Shown here piece by piece: positions 25,301-39,088 of a stretch of 64,000 nucleotides of DNA. The stretch is from Petrolisthes cinctipes (taxonomy: Eukaryota; Arthropoda; Malacostraca; Decapoda; Porcellanidae), in NCBI GenBank assembly GCA_033782935.1, contig JAWQEG010000710.1, positions 4,278,001 to 4,342,000 of the forward strand. The letters are read 5' to 3'. Within the stretch, counting starts at the first letter, position 1. The number at the start of each line of letters is the position of its first letter. The position numbers were made by a program, and so were the translations under genes. The notes below the pieces were generated by a model, which was given only the letters and a program-made list of their open reading frames with translations, did no database searches and had not been told where the DNA came from.

Positions 25301-25815
25301 CATGCATCTTCTGTACCCGTTTATATCTCAAATTCTGGCCATAAACACCCGAAAATTCGATATTTTGGGGTCCCAGAAGCGATCTGTACATGCCTTCTCC
25401 GTGTTAGAGTATTTTCAAAATTCAGGCCCAAAACATGCTGAAAATCGATATTTTTGGTGCTAAAAGTCAATATGTGCATGTATCTTCTGTACCCGTTTAT
25501 ATCTCAAATTCTGGCCCTAAACACCCGAAAATTCGATATTTTGGGGTCCCAGAAGCGATCTGTACATGCCTACTCCGTGTTAGAGTATTTTCAAAATTCA
25601 GGCCCAAAACATGCTGAAAATCGATATTTTTGGTGCCCAAAGTCAATATGTGCATGTATCTTCTGTACCCGTTTATATCTCAAATTCAGGCTCAAAACAC
25701 CCGAAAATTCAATATTTTGGGGTCCCAGAAGCAATCTGTACAGTGCTAGAATATTTTCAAAATATAGGCTAAAAACATGCTAAAAATCGATCTTTTAGGT
25801 GCCAAAAAGTCGATA
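22359..25815. repeat. 3457-bp tandem duplication, copy 2
   Basis: Identical unit order to copy 1. The matched region extends slightly to the left of the unit boundary, to about 18720/22177, where cgatattttagatg is replaced by cgatatttttggtg. It ends near 22230/25687, where ctcaaaatacccg is replaced by ctcaaaacacccg. A partial third copy follows: units 25816-27965 repeat the order 491, 491, 501, 667 at an offset of 2150 bp, lacking the first 1307 bp. Confidence 0.9.
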
Positions 25816-28800
25816 TCTCAAATTCAGTCCCAAAACACCCGAAAATTCGATATTTAGGGGTCCCAGAAGCGATCTGTACATGCCTACTCCGTGTTAGAGT
25901 ATTTTCAAAATACAGGCCAAAAACATACTGAAAATCGATCTTTTAGGTGCCCAAAAGTCGATATGTGCATGCATCTTCTGTACCCGTTTATATCTCAAAT
26001 TCTGGCCCTAAACACCCGAAAATTCGATATTTTGGGGTCCCAGAAGCGATCTGTACATGCCTACTCCGTGTTAGAGTATTTTCAAAATTCAGGCCCAAAA
26101 CATGCTGAAAATCGATATTTTAGATGCCCAAAGTCAATATGTGCATGTATCTTCTGTACCCGTTTATATCTCAAATTCAGGCTCAAAATACCCGAAAATT
26201 CAATATTTTGGGGTCCCAGAAGCAATCTGTACAGTGCTAGAATATTTTCAAAATATAGGCTACAAACATGCTAAAAATCGATCTTTTAGGTGCCAAAAAG
26301 TCGATATCTCAAATTCAGTCCCAAAACACCCGAAAATTCGATATTTAGGGGTCCCAGAAGCGATCTGTACATGCCTACTCCGTGTTAGAGTATTTTCAAA
26401 ATACATGCTCAAAACATACTGAAAATCGATCTTTTAGGTGCACAAAAGTCGATATGTGCATGCATCTTCAGTACCCGTTTATATCTCAAATTCTGGCTCA
26501 AAACACCCGAAAATTCAATATTTTGGGGTCCCAGAAGCAATCTGTACATGCCTACTCAGTGTTAGAGTATTTTCAAAATACAGGCCCAAAACATGCTGAA
26601 AATCGATATTTTAGATGCCCAAAGTCAATATGTGCATGTATCTTCTGTACCCGTTTATATCTCAAATTCAGGCTCAAAACACCCGAAAATTCAATATTTT
26701 GGGGTCCCAGAAGCAATCTGTACAGTGCTAGAATATTTTCAAAATATAGGTTAAAAACATGCTAAAAATCGACATTTTAGGTGCCAAAAAGTCGATATCT
26801 CAAATTCAGTCCCAAAACACCCGAAAATTCGATATTTAGAGGTCCCAGAAGGTATCTGTACATGCCTACTCCGTGTTAGAGTATTTTCAAAATACAGGCC
26901 AAAAACATACTGAAAATCGATCTTTTAGGTGCCCAAAAGTCGATATGTGCATGCATCTTCAGTACCCGTTTATATCTCAAATTCAGGCTCAAAACACCCG
27001 AAAATTCAATATTTTGGGGTCCCAGAAGCAATCTGTACATGCCTACTCAGTGTTAGAGTATTTTCAAAATACAGGCCCATAACATGCTGAAAATCGATAT
27101 TTTAGATGCCCAAAGTCAATATGTGCATGTATCTTCTGTACCCGTTTATATCTCAAATTCAGGCTCAAAACTCCCGAAAATTCAATATTTTGGGATCCCA
27201 GAAGCAATCTGTACATGCCTACACAGTGCTAGAATATTTTCAAAATATAGGCTAAAAACACGCTAAAAATCGACATTTTAGGTGCCAAAAAATCGATATT
27301 TCAAATTCAGTCCCAAAACACCCGAAAATTCGATATTTAGAGGTCCCAGAAGGTATCTGTACATGCCTACTCCGTGTTAGAGTATTTTCAAAATACAGGC
27401 CAAAAACATACTGAAAATCGATCTTTTAGGTGCCCAAAAGTCGATATGTGCATGCATCTTCTGTACCCGTTTATATCTCAAATTCTGGCCCTAAACACCC
27501 GAAAATTCGATATTTTGGGGTCCCAGAAGCGATCTGTACATGCCTTCTCCGTGTTAGAGTATTTTCAAAATTCAGGCCCAAAACATGCTGAAAATCGATA
27601 TTTTTGGTGCCCAAAGTCAATATGTGCATGTATCTTCTGTACCCGTTTATATCTCAAATTCTGGCCCTAAACACCCGAAAATTCGATATTTTGGGGTCCC
27701 AGAAGCGATCTGTACATGCCTACTCCGTGTTAGAGTATTTTCAAAATTCAGGCCCAAAACATGCTGAAAATCGATATTTTTGGTGCCCAAAGTCAATATG
27801 TGCATGTATCTTCTGTACCCGTTTATATCTCAAATTCAGGCTCAAAACACCCGAAAATTCAATATTTTGGGGTCTCAGAAACAATCTGTACAGTGCTAGA
27901 ATATTTTCAAAATATAGGCTAAAAACATGCTAAAAATCGATCTTTTAGGTGCCAAAAAGTCGATATCTCAAATTCAGTCCCAAAACACACGAAAATTCGA
28001 TATTTAGGGGTCCCAGAAGCGATCTGTACATGCCTACTCCGTGTTAGAGTATTTTCAAAATACAGGCCAAAAACATACTGAAAATCGATCTTTTAGGTGC
28101 CCAAAAGTCGATATGTGCATGCATCTTCTGTACCCGTTTATATCTCAATTTCTGGCCCTAAACACCCGAAAATTCGATATTTTGGGGTCCCAGAAGCGAT
28201 CTGTACATGCCTACTCCGTGTTAGAGTATTTTCAAAATTCAGGCCCAAAATATGCTGAAAATCGATATTTTAGATGCCCAAAGTCAATATGTGCATGTAT
28301 CTTCTGTACCCGTTTATATCTCAAATTCAGGCTCAAAACACCCGAAAATTCAATATTTTGGGGTCCCAGAAGCAATCTGTACATGCCTACACAGTGCTAG
28401 AATATTTTCAAAATATAGGCTAAAAACACGCTAAAAATCGACATTTTAGGTGCCAAAAAATCGATATCTCAAATTCAGTCCCAAAACACCCGAAAATTCG
28501 ATATTTAGAGGTCCCAGAAGGTATCTGTACATGCCTACTCCGTGTTAGAGTATTTTCAAAATACAGGCCAAAAACATACTGAAAATCGATCTTTTAGGTG
28601 CCCAAAAGTCGATATGTGCATGCATCTTCTGTACCCGTTTATATCTCAAATTCTGTCCCTAAACACCCGAAAATTCGATATTTTGGGGTCCCAGAAGCGA
28701 TCTGTACATGCCTTCTCCGTGTTAGAGTATTTTCAAAATTCAGGCCCAAAACATGCTGAAAATCGATATTTTTGGTGCCCAAAGTCAATATGTGCATGTA

Positions 28801-31800
28801 TCTTCTGTACCCGTTTATATCTCAAATTCTGGCCCTAAACACCCGAAAATTCGATATTTTGGGGTCCCAGAAGCGATCTGTACATGCCTACTCCGTGTTA
28901 GAGTATTTTCAAAATTCAGGCCCAAAACATGCTGAAAATCGATATTTTTGGTGCCCAAAGTCAATATGTGCATGTATCTTCTGTACCCGTTTATATCTCA
29001 AATTCAGGCTCAAAACACCCGAAAATTCAATATTTTGGGGTCCCAGAAGCAATCTGTACAGTGCTAGAATATTTTCAAAATATAGGCTAAAAACATGCTA
29101 AAAATCGATCTTTTAGGTGCCAAAAAGTCGATATCTCAAATTCAGTCCCAAAACACCCGAAAATTCGATATTTAGGGGTCCCAGAAGCGATCTGTACATG
29201 CCTACTCCGTGTTAGAGTATTTTCAAAATACAGGCCAAAAACATACTGAAAATCGATCTTTTAGGTGCCCAAAAGTCGATATGTGCATGCATCTTCTGTA
29301 CCCGTTTATATCTCAGATTCTGGCCCTAAACACCCGAAAATTCGATATTTTGGGGTCCCAGAAGCGATCTGTACATGCCTACTCCGTGTTAGAGTATTTT
29401 CAAAATTCAGGCCCAAAATATGCTGAAAATCGATATTTTAGATGCCCAAAGTCAATATGTGCATGTATCTTCTGTACCCGTTTATATCTCAAATTCAGGC
29501 TCAAAATAACCGAAAATTCAATATTTTGGGGTCCCAGAAGCAATCTGTACAGTGCTAGAATATTTTCAAAATATAGGCTAAAAACATGCTAAAAATCGAT
29601 CTTTTAGGTGCCAAAAAGTCGATATCTCAAATTCAGTCCCAAAACACCCGAAAATTCGATATTTAGGGGTCCCAGAAGCGATCTGTACATGCCTACTCCG
29701 TGTTAGAGTATTTTCAAAATACAGGCCAAAAACATACTGAAAATCGATCTTTTAGGTGCACAAAAGTCGATATGTGCATGCATCTTCAGTACCCGTTTAT
29801 ATCTCAAATTCTGGCCCTAAACACCCGAAAATTCGATATTTTGGGGTCCCAGAAGCGATCTGTACATGCCTTCTCCGTGTTAGAGTATTTTCAAAATTCA
29901 GGCCCAAAACATGCTGAAAATCGATATTTTTGGTGCCCAAAGTCAATATGTGCATGTATCTTCTGTACCCGTTTATATCTCAAATTCAGGCTCAAAACAC
30001 CCGAAAATTCAATATTTTGGGGTCCCAGAAGCAATCTGTACAGTGCTAGAATATTTTCAAAATATAGGCTAAAAACATGCTAAAAATCGATCTTTTAGGT
30101 GCCAAAAAGTCGATATCTCAAATTCAGTCCCAAAACACCCGAAAATTCGATATTTAGGGGTCCCAGAAGCGATCTGTACATGCCTACTCCGTGTTAGAGT
30201 ATTTTCAAAATACATGCTCAAAACATACTGAAAATCGATCTTTTAGGTGCACAAAAGTCGATATGTGCATGCATCTTCAGTACCCGTTTATATCTCAAAT
30301 TCAGGCTCAAAACACCCGAAAATTCAATATTTTTTTGGTCCCAGAAGCAATCTGTACATGCCTACTCAGTGTTAGAGTATTTTCAGAATACAGGCCCAAA
30401 ACATGCTGAAAATCGATATTTTAGATGCCCAAAGTCAATATGTGCATGTATCTTCTGTACCCGTTTATATCTCAAATTTAGGCTCAAAACACCCGAAAAT
30501 TCAATATTTTGGGATCCCAGAAGCAATATGTACATGCCTACACAGTGCTAGAATATTTTCAAAATATAGGCTAAAAACATGCTGAAAATCGATATTTTAG
30601 GTGCCAAAAAATCGATATATCAAATTCAGTCCCAAAACACCCGAAAATTCGATATTTAGAGGTCCCAGAAGGTATCTGTACATGCCTACTCCGTGTTAGA
30701 GTATTTTCAAAATACAGGCCAAAAACATACTGAAAATCGATCTTTTAGGTGCCCAAAAGTCGATATGTGCATGCATCTTCTGTACCCGTTTATATCTCAA
30801 ATTCTGGCCCTAAACACCCGAAAATTCGATATTTTGGGGTCCCAGAAGCGATCTGTACATGCCTACTCCGTTTTAGAGTATTTTTAAAATTCAGGCCCAA
30901 AACATGCTGAAAATCGATATTTTTGGTGCCCAAAGTCAATATGTGCATGTATCTTCTGTACCCGTTTATATCTCAAAATTCAGGCTCAAAACACCCGAAA
31001 ATTCAATATTTTGGGGTCCCAGAAGCAATCTGTACATGCCTACACAGTGCTAGAATATTTTCAAAATATAGGCTAAAAACATGCTAAAAATCGATCTTTT
31101 AGGTGCCAAAAAATCGATATCTCAAATTCAGTCCCAAAACACCCGAAAATTCGATATTTAGGGGTCCCAGAAGCGATCTGTACATGCCTACTCCGTGTTA
31201 GAGTATTTTCAAAATACATGCTCAAAACATACTGAAAATCGATCTTTTAGGTGCACAAAAGTCGATATGTGCATGCATCTTCAGTACCCGTTTATATCTC
31301 AAATTCAGGCTCAAAACACCCGAAAATTCAATATTTTGGGGTCCCAGAAGCAATCTGTACATGCCTACTCAGTGATAGAGTATTTTCAAAATACAGGCCC
31401 AAAACATGCTGAAAATCGATATTTTAGATGCCCAAAGTCAATATGTGCATGTATCTTCTGTACCCGTTTATATCTCAAATTCAGGCTCAAAACACCCGAA
31501 AATTCAATATTTTGGGGTCCCAGAAGCAATCTGTACATGCCTACACAGTGCTAGAGTATTTTCAAAATATAGGCTAAAAACATGCTGAAAATCGATATTT
31601 TAGGTGCCAAAAAATCGATATCTCAAATTCAGTCCCAAAACACCCGAAAATTCGATATTTAGAGGTCCCAGAAGGTATCTGTACATGCCTACTCCGTGTT
31701 AGAGTATTTTCAAAATACAGGCCAAAAACATACTGAAAATCGATCTTTTAGGTGCCCAAAAGTCGATATGTGCATGCATCTTCTGTACCCGTTTATATCT

Positions 31801-32440
31801 CAAATTCTGGGCCTAAACACCCGAAAATTCGATATTTTGGGGTCCCAGAAGCGATCTGCACATAGGCGCCTACTCCGTGTTAGAGTATTTTCAAAATTCA
31901 GGCCCAAAACATGCTGAAAATCTATATTTTTGGTGCCCAAAGTCAATATGTGCATGTATCTTCTGTACCCGTTTATATCTCAAATTCAGGCTCAAAACAC
32001 CCGAAAATTCAATATTTTGGGGTCCCAGAAGCAATCTGTACAGTGCTAGAATATTTTCAAAATATAGGCTAAAAACATGCTAAAAATCGATCTTTTAGGT
32101 GCCAAAAAGTCGATATCTCAAATTCAGTCCCAAAACACCCGAAAATTCGATATTTAGGGGTCCCAGAAGCGATCTGTACATGCCTACTCCGTGTTAGAGT
32201 AATTTCAAAATACATGCTCAAAACATATTGAAAATCGATCTTTTAGGTGCACAAAAGTCGATATGTGCATGCATCTTCAGTACCCGTTTATATCTGATAT
32301 TCAGGCTCAAAACACCCGAAAATTCAATATTTTGGGGTCCTAGAAGCAATCTGTACATGCCTACTCAGTGCTAGAATATTTTCAAAATATAGGGTAAAAA
32401 CATGCTAAAAATCGACATTTTAGGTGCCAAAAAATCGATA
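25816..32440. repeat. Array block 5: mixed 491/501/667-bp units
   Basis: Unit starts and lengths: 25816 (491), 26307 (491), 26798 (501), 27299 (667), 27966 (501), 28467 (667), 29134 (491), 29625 (491), 30116 (502), 30618 (502), 31120 (501), 31621 (495), 32116 (325). The pair 27299/27966 repeats as 28467/29134 at an offset of 1168 bp in its tetramer part (shared catgccttctccgtg and cacgctaaaaatc in the preceding C). The 502-bp units have single-base insertions (caatatttttttggtccc at 30116; ctcaaaattcaggc at 30618). Confidence 0.82.
31863..31872. other. Palindromic 4-bp insertion, form 1 (taggcgccta), copy 1
   Basis: Normal B1 reads ctgtacatgcctactcc; here it reads ctgcacataggcgcctactcc. The four extra bases aggc are the inverted copy of the adjacent gcct, creating the perfect 10-bp palindrome taggcgccta. 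A t-to-c change sits 5 bases before it (ctgcac). The host unit 31621-32115 is 495 bp (491+4). Identical insertions occur at 39079, 43232 and 49386. Confidence 0.9.
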
Positions 32441-35400
32441 TCTCAAATTCAGTCCCAAAACACCCGAAAATTCGATATTTAGAGGTCCCAGAAGGTATCT
32501 GTACATGCCTACTCCGTGTTAGAGTATTTTCAAAATACAGGCCAAAAACATACTGAAAATCGATCTTTTAGGTGCCCAAAAGTCGATATGTGCATGCATC
32601 TTCTGTACCCGTTTATATCTCAAATTCTGGCCCTAAACACCCGAAAATTCGATATTTTGGGGTCCCAGAAGCGATCTGTACATGCCTACTCCGTGTTAGA
32701 GTATTTTCAAAATTCAGGCCCAAAACATGCTGAAAATCGATATTTTAGATGCCCAAAGTCAATATGTGCATGTATCTTCTGTACCCGTTTATATCTCAAA
32801 TTCAGGCTCAAAATACCCGAAAATTCAATATTTTGGGGTCCCAGAAGCAATCTGTACAGTGCTAGAATATTTTCAAAATATAGGCTACAAACATGCTAAA
32901 AATCGATCTTTTAGGTGCCAAAAAGTCGATATCTCAAATTCAGTCCCAAAACACCCGAAAATTCGATATTTAGGGGTCCGAGAAGCGATCTGTACATGCC
33001 TACTCCGTGTTAGAGTATTTTCAAAATACATGCTCAAAACATACTGAAAATCGATCTTTTAGGTGCACAAAAGTCGATATGTGCATGCATCTTCAGTACC
33101 CGTTTATATCTGAAATTCAGGCTCAAAACACCCGAAAATTCAATATTTTGGGGTCCCAGAAGCAATCTGTACATGCCTACTCAGTGTTAGAGTATTTTCA
33201 AAATTCAGGCCCAAAACATGCTGAAAATCGATATTTTTGGTGCCCAAAGTCAATATGTGCATGTATCTTCTGTACCCGTTTATATCTCAAATTCAGGCTC
33301 AAAACACCCGAAAATTCAATATTTTGGGGTCCCAGAAGCAATCTGTACAGTGCTAGAATATTTTCAAAATATAGGCTAAAAACATGCTAAAAATCGATCT
33401 TTTAGGTGCCAAAAAGTCGATATCTCAAATTCAGTCCCAAAACACCCGAAAATTCGATATTTAGGGGTCCCAGAAGCGATCTGTACATGCCTACTCCGTG
33501 TTAGAGTATTTTCAAAATACATGCTCAAAACATATTGAAAATCGATCTTTTAGGTGCACAAAAGTCGATATGTGCATGCATCTTCAGTATCCGTTTATAT
33601 CTCAAATTCAGGCTCAAAACACCCGAAAATTCAATATTTTGGGGTCCTAGAAGCAATCTGTACATGCCTACTCAGTGCTAGAATATTTTCAAAATATAGG
33701 GTAAAAACATGCTAAAAATCGACATTTTAGGTGCCAAAAAATCGATATCTCAAATTCAGTCCCAAAACACCCGAAAATTCGATATTTAGAGGTCCCAGAA
33801 GGTATCTGTACATGCCTACCCCGTGTTAGAGTATTTTCAAAATACAGGCCAAAAACATACTGAAAATCGATCTTTTAGGTGCACAAAAGTCGATATGTGC
33901 ATGCATCTTCAGTACCCGTTTATATCTCAAATTCAGGCTCAAAACACCCGAAAATTCATTATTTTGGGGTCCCAGAAGCAATCTGTACATGCCTACTCAG
34001 TGTTAGAGTATTTTCAAAATACAGGCCCAAAACATGCTGAAAATCGATATTTTAGATGCCCAAAGTCAATATGTGCATGTATCTTCTGTACCCGTTTATA
34101 TCTCAAATTCAGGCTCAAAACACCCGAAAATTCAATATTTTGGGGTCCCAGAAGCAATCTGTACAGTGCTAGAATATTTTCAAAATATAGGCTACAAACA
34201 TGCTAAAAATCGATCTTTTAGGTGCCAAAAAGTCGATATCTCAAATTCAGTCCCAAAACACCCGAAAATTCGATATTTAGGGGTCCGAGAAGCGATCTGT
34301 ACATGCCTACTCCGTGTTAGAGTATTTTCAAAATACATGCTCAAAACATACTGAAAATCGATCTTTTAGGTGCACAAAAGTCGATATGTGCATGCATCTT
34401 CAGTACCCGTTTATATCTGAAATTCAGGCTCAAAACACCCGAAAATTCAATATTTTGGGGTCCCAGAAGCAATCTGTACATGCCTACTCAGTGTTAGAGT
34501 ATTTTCAAAATTCAGGCCCAAAACATGCTGAAAATCGATATTTTTGGTGCCCAAAGTCAATATGTGCATGTATCTTCTGTACCCGTTTATATCTCAAATT
34601 CAGGCTCAAAACACCCGAAAATTCAATATTTTGGGGTCCCAGAAGCAATCTGTACAGTGCTAGAATATTTTCAAAATATAGGCTAAAAACATGCTAAAAA
34701 TCGATCTTTTAGGTGCCAAAAAGTCGATATCTCAAATTCAGTCCCAAAACACCCGAAAATTCGATATTTAGGGGTCCCAGAAGCGATCTGTACATGCCTA
34801 CTCCGTGTTAGAGTATTTTCAAAATACATGCTCAAAACATATTGAAAATCGATCTTTTAGGTGCTCAAAAGTCGATATGTGCATGCATCTTCAGTATCCG
34901 TTTATATCTCAAATTCAGGCTCAAAACACCCGAAAATTCAATATTTTGGGGTCCTAGAAGCAATCTGTACATGCCTACTCAGTGCTAGAATATTTTCAAG
35001 ATATAGGGTAAAAACATGCTAAAAATCGACATTTTAGGTGCCAAAAAATCGATATCTCAAATTCAGTCCCAAAACACCCGAAAATTCGATATTTAGAGGT
35101 CCCAGAAGGTATCTGTACATGCCTACTCCGTGTTAGAGTATTTTCAAAATACAGGCCAAAAACATACTGAAAATCGATCTTTTAGGTGCACAAAAGTCGA
35201 TATGTGCATGCATCTTCTGTACCCGTTTATATCTCAAATTCTGGCCCTAAACACCCGAAAATTCGATATTTTGGGGTCCCAGAAGCGATCTGTACATGCC
35301 TACTCCGTGTTAGAGTATTTTCAAAATTCAGGCCCAAAACATGCTGAAAATCGATATTTTAGATGCCCAAAGTCAATATGTGCATGTATCTTCTGTACCC

Positions 35401-37668
35401 GTTTATATCTCAAATTCAGGCTCAAAATACCCGAAAATTCAATATTTTGGGGTCCCAGAAGCAATCTGTACAGTGCTAGAATATTTTCAAAATATAGGCT
35501 ACAAACATGCTAAAAATCGATCTTTTAGGTGCCAAAAAGTCGATATCTCAAATTCAGTCCCAAAACACCCGAAAATTCGATATTTAGGGGTCCGAGAAGC
35601 GATCTGTACATGCCTACTCCGTGTTAGAGTATTTTCAAAATACATGCTCAAAACATACTGAAAATCGATCTTTTAGGTGCACAAAAGTCGATATGTGCAT
35701 GCATCTTCAGTACCCGTTTATATCTGAAATTCAGGCTCAAAACACCCGAAAATTCAATATTTTGGGGTCCCAGAAGCAATCTGTACATGCCTACTCAGTG
35801 TTAGAGTATTTTCAAAATTCAGGCCCAAAACATGCTGAAAATCGATATTTTTGGTGCCCAAAGTCAATATGTGCATGTATCTTCTGTACCCGTTTATATC
35901 TCAAATTCAGGCTCAAAACACCCGAAAATTCAATATTTTGGGGTCCCAGAAGCAATCTGTACAGTGCTAGAATATTTTCAAAATATAGGCTAAAAACATG
36001 CTAAAAATCGATCTTTTAGGTGCCAAAAAGTCGATATCTCAAATTCAGTCCCAAAACACCCGAAAATTCGATATTTAGGGGTCCCAGAAGCGATCTGTAC
36101 ATGCCTACTCCGTGTTAGAGTATTTTCAAAATACATGCTCAAAACATATTGAAAATCGATCTTTTAGGTGCACAAAAGTCGATATGTGCATGCATCTTCA
36201 GTATCCGTTTATATCTCAAATTCAGGCTCAAAACACCCGAAAATTCAATATTTTGGGGTCCTAGAAGCAATCTGTACATGCCTACACAGTGCTAGAATAT
36301 TTTCAAAATATAGGCTAAAAACATGCTAAAAATCGACATTTTAGGTGCCAAAAAATCGATATCTCAAATTCAGTCCCAAAACACCCGAAAATTCGATATT
36401 TAGAGGTCCCAGAAGGTATCTGTACATGCCTACCCCGTGTTAGAGTATTTTCAAAATACAGGCCAAAAACATACTGAAAATCGATCTTTTAGGTGCACAA
36501 AAGTCGATATGTGCATGCATCTTCAGTACCCGTTTATATCTCAAATTCAGGCTCAAAACACCCGAAAATTCATTATTTTGGGGTCCCAGAAGCAATCTGT
36601 ACATGCCTACTCAGTGTTAGAGTATTTTCAAAATACAGGCCCAAAACATGCTGAAAATCGATATTTTAGATGCCCAAAGTCAATATGTGCATGTATCTTC
36701 TGTACCCGTTTATATCTCAAATTCAGGCTCAAAACACCCGAAAATTCAATATTTTGGGGTCCCAGAAGCAATCTGTACAGTGCTAGAATATTTTCAAAAT
36801 ATAGGCTACAAACATGCTAAAAATCGATCTTTTAGGTGCCAAAAAGTCGATATCTCAAATTCAGTCCCAAAACACCCGAAAATTCGATATTTAGGGGTCC
36901 GAGAAGCGATCTGTACATGCCTACTCCGTGTTAGAGTATTTTCAAAATACATGCTCAAAACATACTGAAAATCGATCTTTTAGGTGCACAAAAGTCGATA
37001 TGTGCATGCATCTTCAGTACCCGTTTATATCTGAAATTCAGGCTCAAAACACCCGAAAATTCAATATTTTGGGGTCCCAGAAGCAATCTGTACATGCCTA
37101 CTCAGTGTTAGAGTATTTTCAAAATTCAGGCCCAAAACATGCTGAAAATCGATATTTTTGGTGCCCAAAGTCAATATGTGCATGTATCTTCTGTACCCGT
37201 TTATATCTCAAATTCAGGCTCAAAACACCCGAAAATTCAATATTTTGGGGTCCCAGAAGCAATCTGTACAGTGCTAGAATATTTTCAAAATATAGGCTAA
37301 AAACATGCTAAAAATCGATCTTTTAGGTGCCAAAAAGTCGATATCTCAAATTCAGTCCCAAAACACCCGAAAATTCGATATTTAGGGGTCCCAGAAGCGA
37401 TCTGTACATGCCTACTCCGTGTTAGAGTATTTTCAAAATACATGCTCAAAACATATTGAAAATCGATCTTTTAGGTGCTCAAAAGTCGATATGTGCATGC
37501 ATCTTCAGTATCCGTTTATATCTCAAATTCAGGCTCAAAACACCCGAAAATTCAATATTTTGGGGTCCTAGAAGCAATCTGTACATGCCTACTCAGTGCT
37601 AGAATATTTTCAAGATATAGGGTAAAAACATGCTAAAAATCGACATTTTAGGTGCCAAAAAATCGATA
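32441..37668. repeat. Four tandem 1307-bp super-repeats (491+491+325)
   Basis: Super-repeats are 32441-33747, 33748-35054, 35055-36361 and 36362-37668. Each is A-B-C', A-B-C', A-C: eight monomers in 1307 bp. Shared markers are tacaaacatgctaaaa, gggtccgagaagcg, tatctgaaattcagg, catattgaaaatcg, cagtatccgtttata and gggtcctagaagc. Copies 2 and 4 are especially close (both have ctaccccgtg, aattcattattttgg; their last units share gtgctcaaaag and caagatatagggtaaaa), giving a 2614-bp period above the 1307-bp one. The same 1307-bp composition appears at 18902-20208 and 22359-23665, so this super-repeat existed before the local amplification. Confidence 0.9.
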
Positions 37669-39078
37669 TCTCAAATTCAGTCCCAAAACACCCGAAAATT
37701 CGATATTTAGAGGTCCCAGAAGGTATCTGTACATGCCTACTCCGTGTTAGAGTATTTTCAAAATACAGGCCAAAAACATACTGAAAATCGATCTTTTAGG
37801 TGCACAAAAGTCGATATGTGCATGCATCTTCAGTACCCGTTTATATCTCAAATTCAGGCTCAAAACACCCGAAAATTCATTATTTTGGGGTCCCAGAAGC
37901 AATCTGTACATGCCTACTCAGTGTTAGAGTATTTTCAAAATACAGGCCCAAAACATGCTGAAAATCGATATTTTAGATGCCCAAAGTCAATATGTGCATG
38001 TATCTTCTGTACCCGTTTATATCTCAAATTCAGGCTCAAAACACCCGAAAATTCAATATTTTGGGGTCCCAGAAGCAATCTGTACATGCCTACACAGTGC
38101 TAGAATATTTTCAAAATATAGGCTAAAAACACGCTAAAAATCGACATTTTAGGTGCCAAAAAATCGATATCTCAAATTCAGTCCCAAAACACCCGAAAAT
38201 TCGATATTTAGAGGTCCCAGAAGGTATCTGTACATGCCTACTCCGTGTTAGAGTATTTTCAAAATACAGGCCAAAAACATACTGAAAATCGATCTTTTAG
38301 GTGCCCAAAAGTCGATATGTGCATGCATCTTCTGTACCCGTTTATATCTCAAATTCTGGTCCTAAACACCCGAAAATTCGATATTTTGGGGTCCCAGAAG
38401 CGATCTGTACATGCCTTCTCCGTGTTAGAGTATTTTCAAAATTCAGGCCCAAAACATGCTGAAAATCGATATTTTTGGTGCCCAAAGTCAATATGTGCAT
38501 GTATCTTCTGTACCCGTTTATATCTCAAATTCTGGCCCTAAACACCCGAAAATTCGATATTTTGGGGTCCCAGAAGCGATCTGTACATGCCTACTCCGTG
38601 TTAGAGTATTTTCAAAATTCAGGCCCAAAACATGCTGAAAATCGATATTTTTGGTGCCCAAAGTCAATATGTGCATGTATCTTCTGTACCCGTTTATATC
38701 TCAAATTCAGGCTCAAAACACCCGAAAATTCAATATTTTGGGGTCTCAGAAGCAATCTGTACAGTGCTAGAATATTTTCAAAATATAGGCTAAAAACATG
38801 CTAAAAATCGATCTTTTAGGTACCAAAAAGTCGATATCTCAAATTCAGTCCCAAAACACCCGAAAATTCGATATTTAGGGGTCCCAGAAGCGATCTGTAC
38901 ATGCCTACTCCGTGTTAGAGTATTTTCAAAATACAGGCCAAAAACATACTGAAAATCGATCTTTTAGGTGCCCAAAAGTCGATATGTGCATGCATCTTCT
39001 GTACCCGTTTATATCTCAAATTCTGGCCCTAAACACCCGAAAATTCGATATTTTGGGGTCCCAGAAGCGATCTGCACA

Positions 39079-39088
39079 TAGGCGCCTA
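39079..39088. other. Palindromic 4-bp insertion, form 1, copy 2
   Basis: Same ctgcacataggcgcctactcc allele, here inside the 505-bp unit 38837-39341, which has a full-length C (501+4). The allele therefore sits in both C and C' backgrounds, so recombination moved it between trimer lineages after it arose. Confidence 0.88.
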
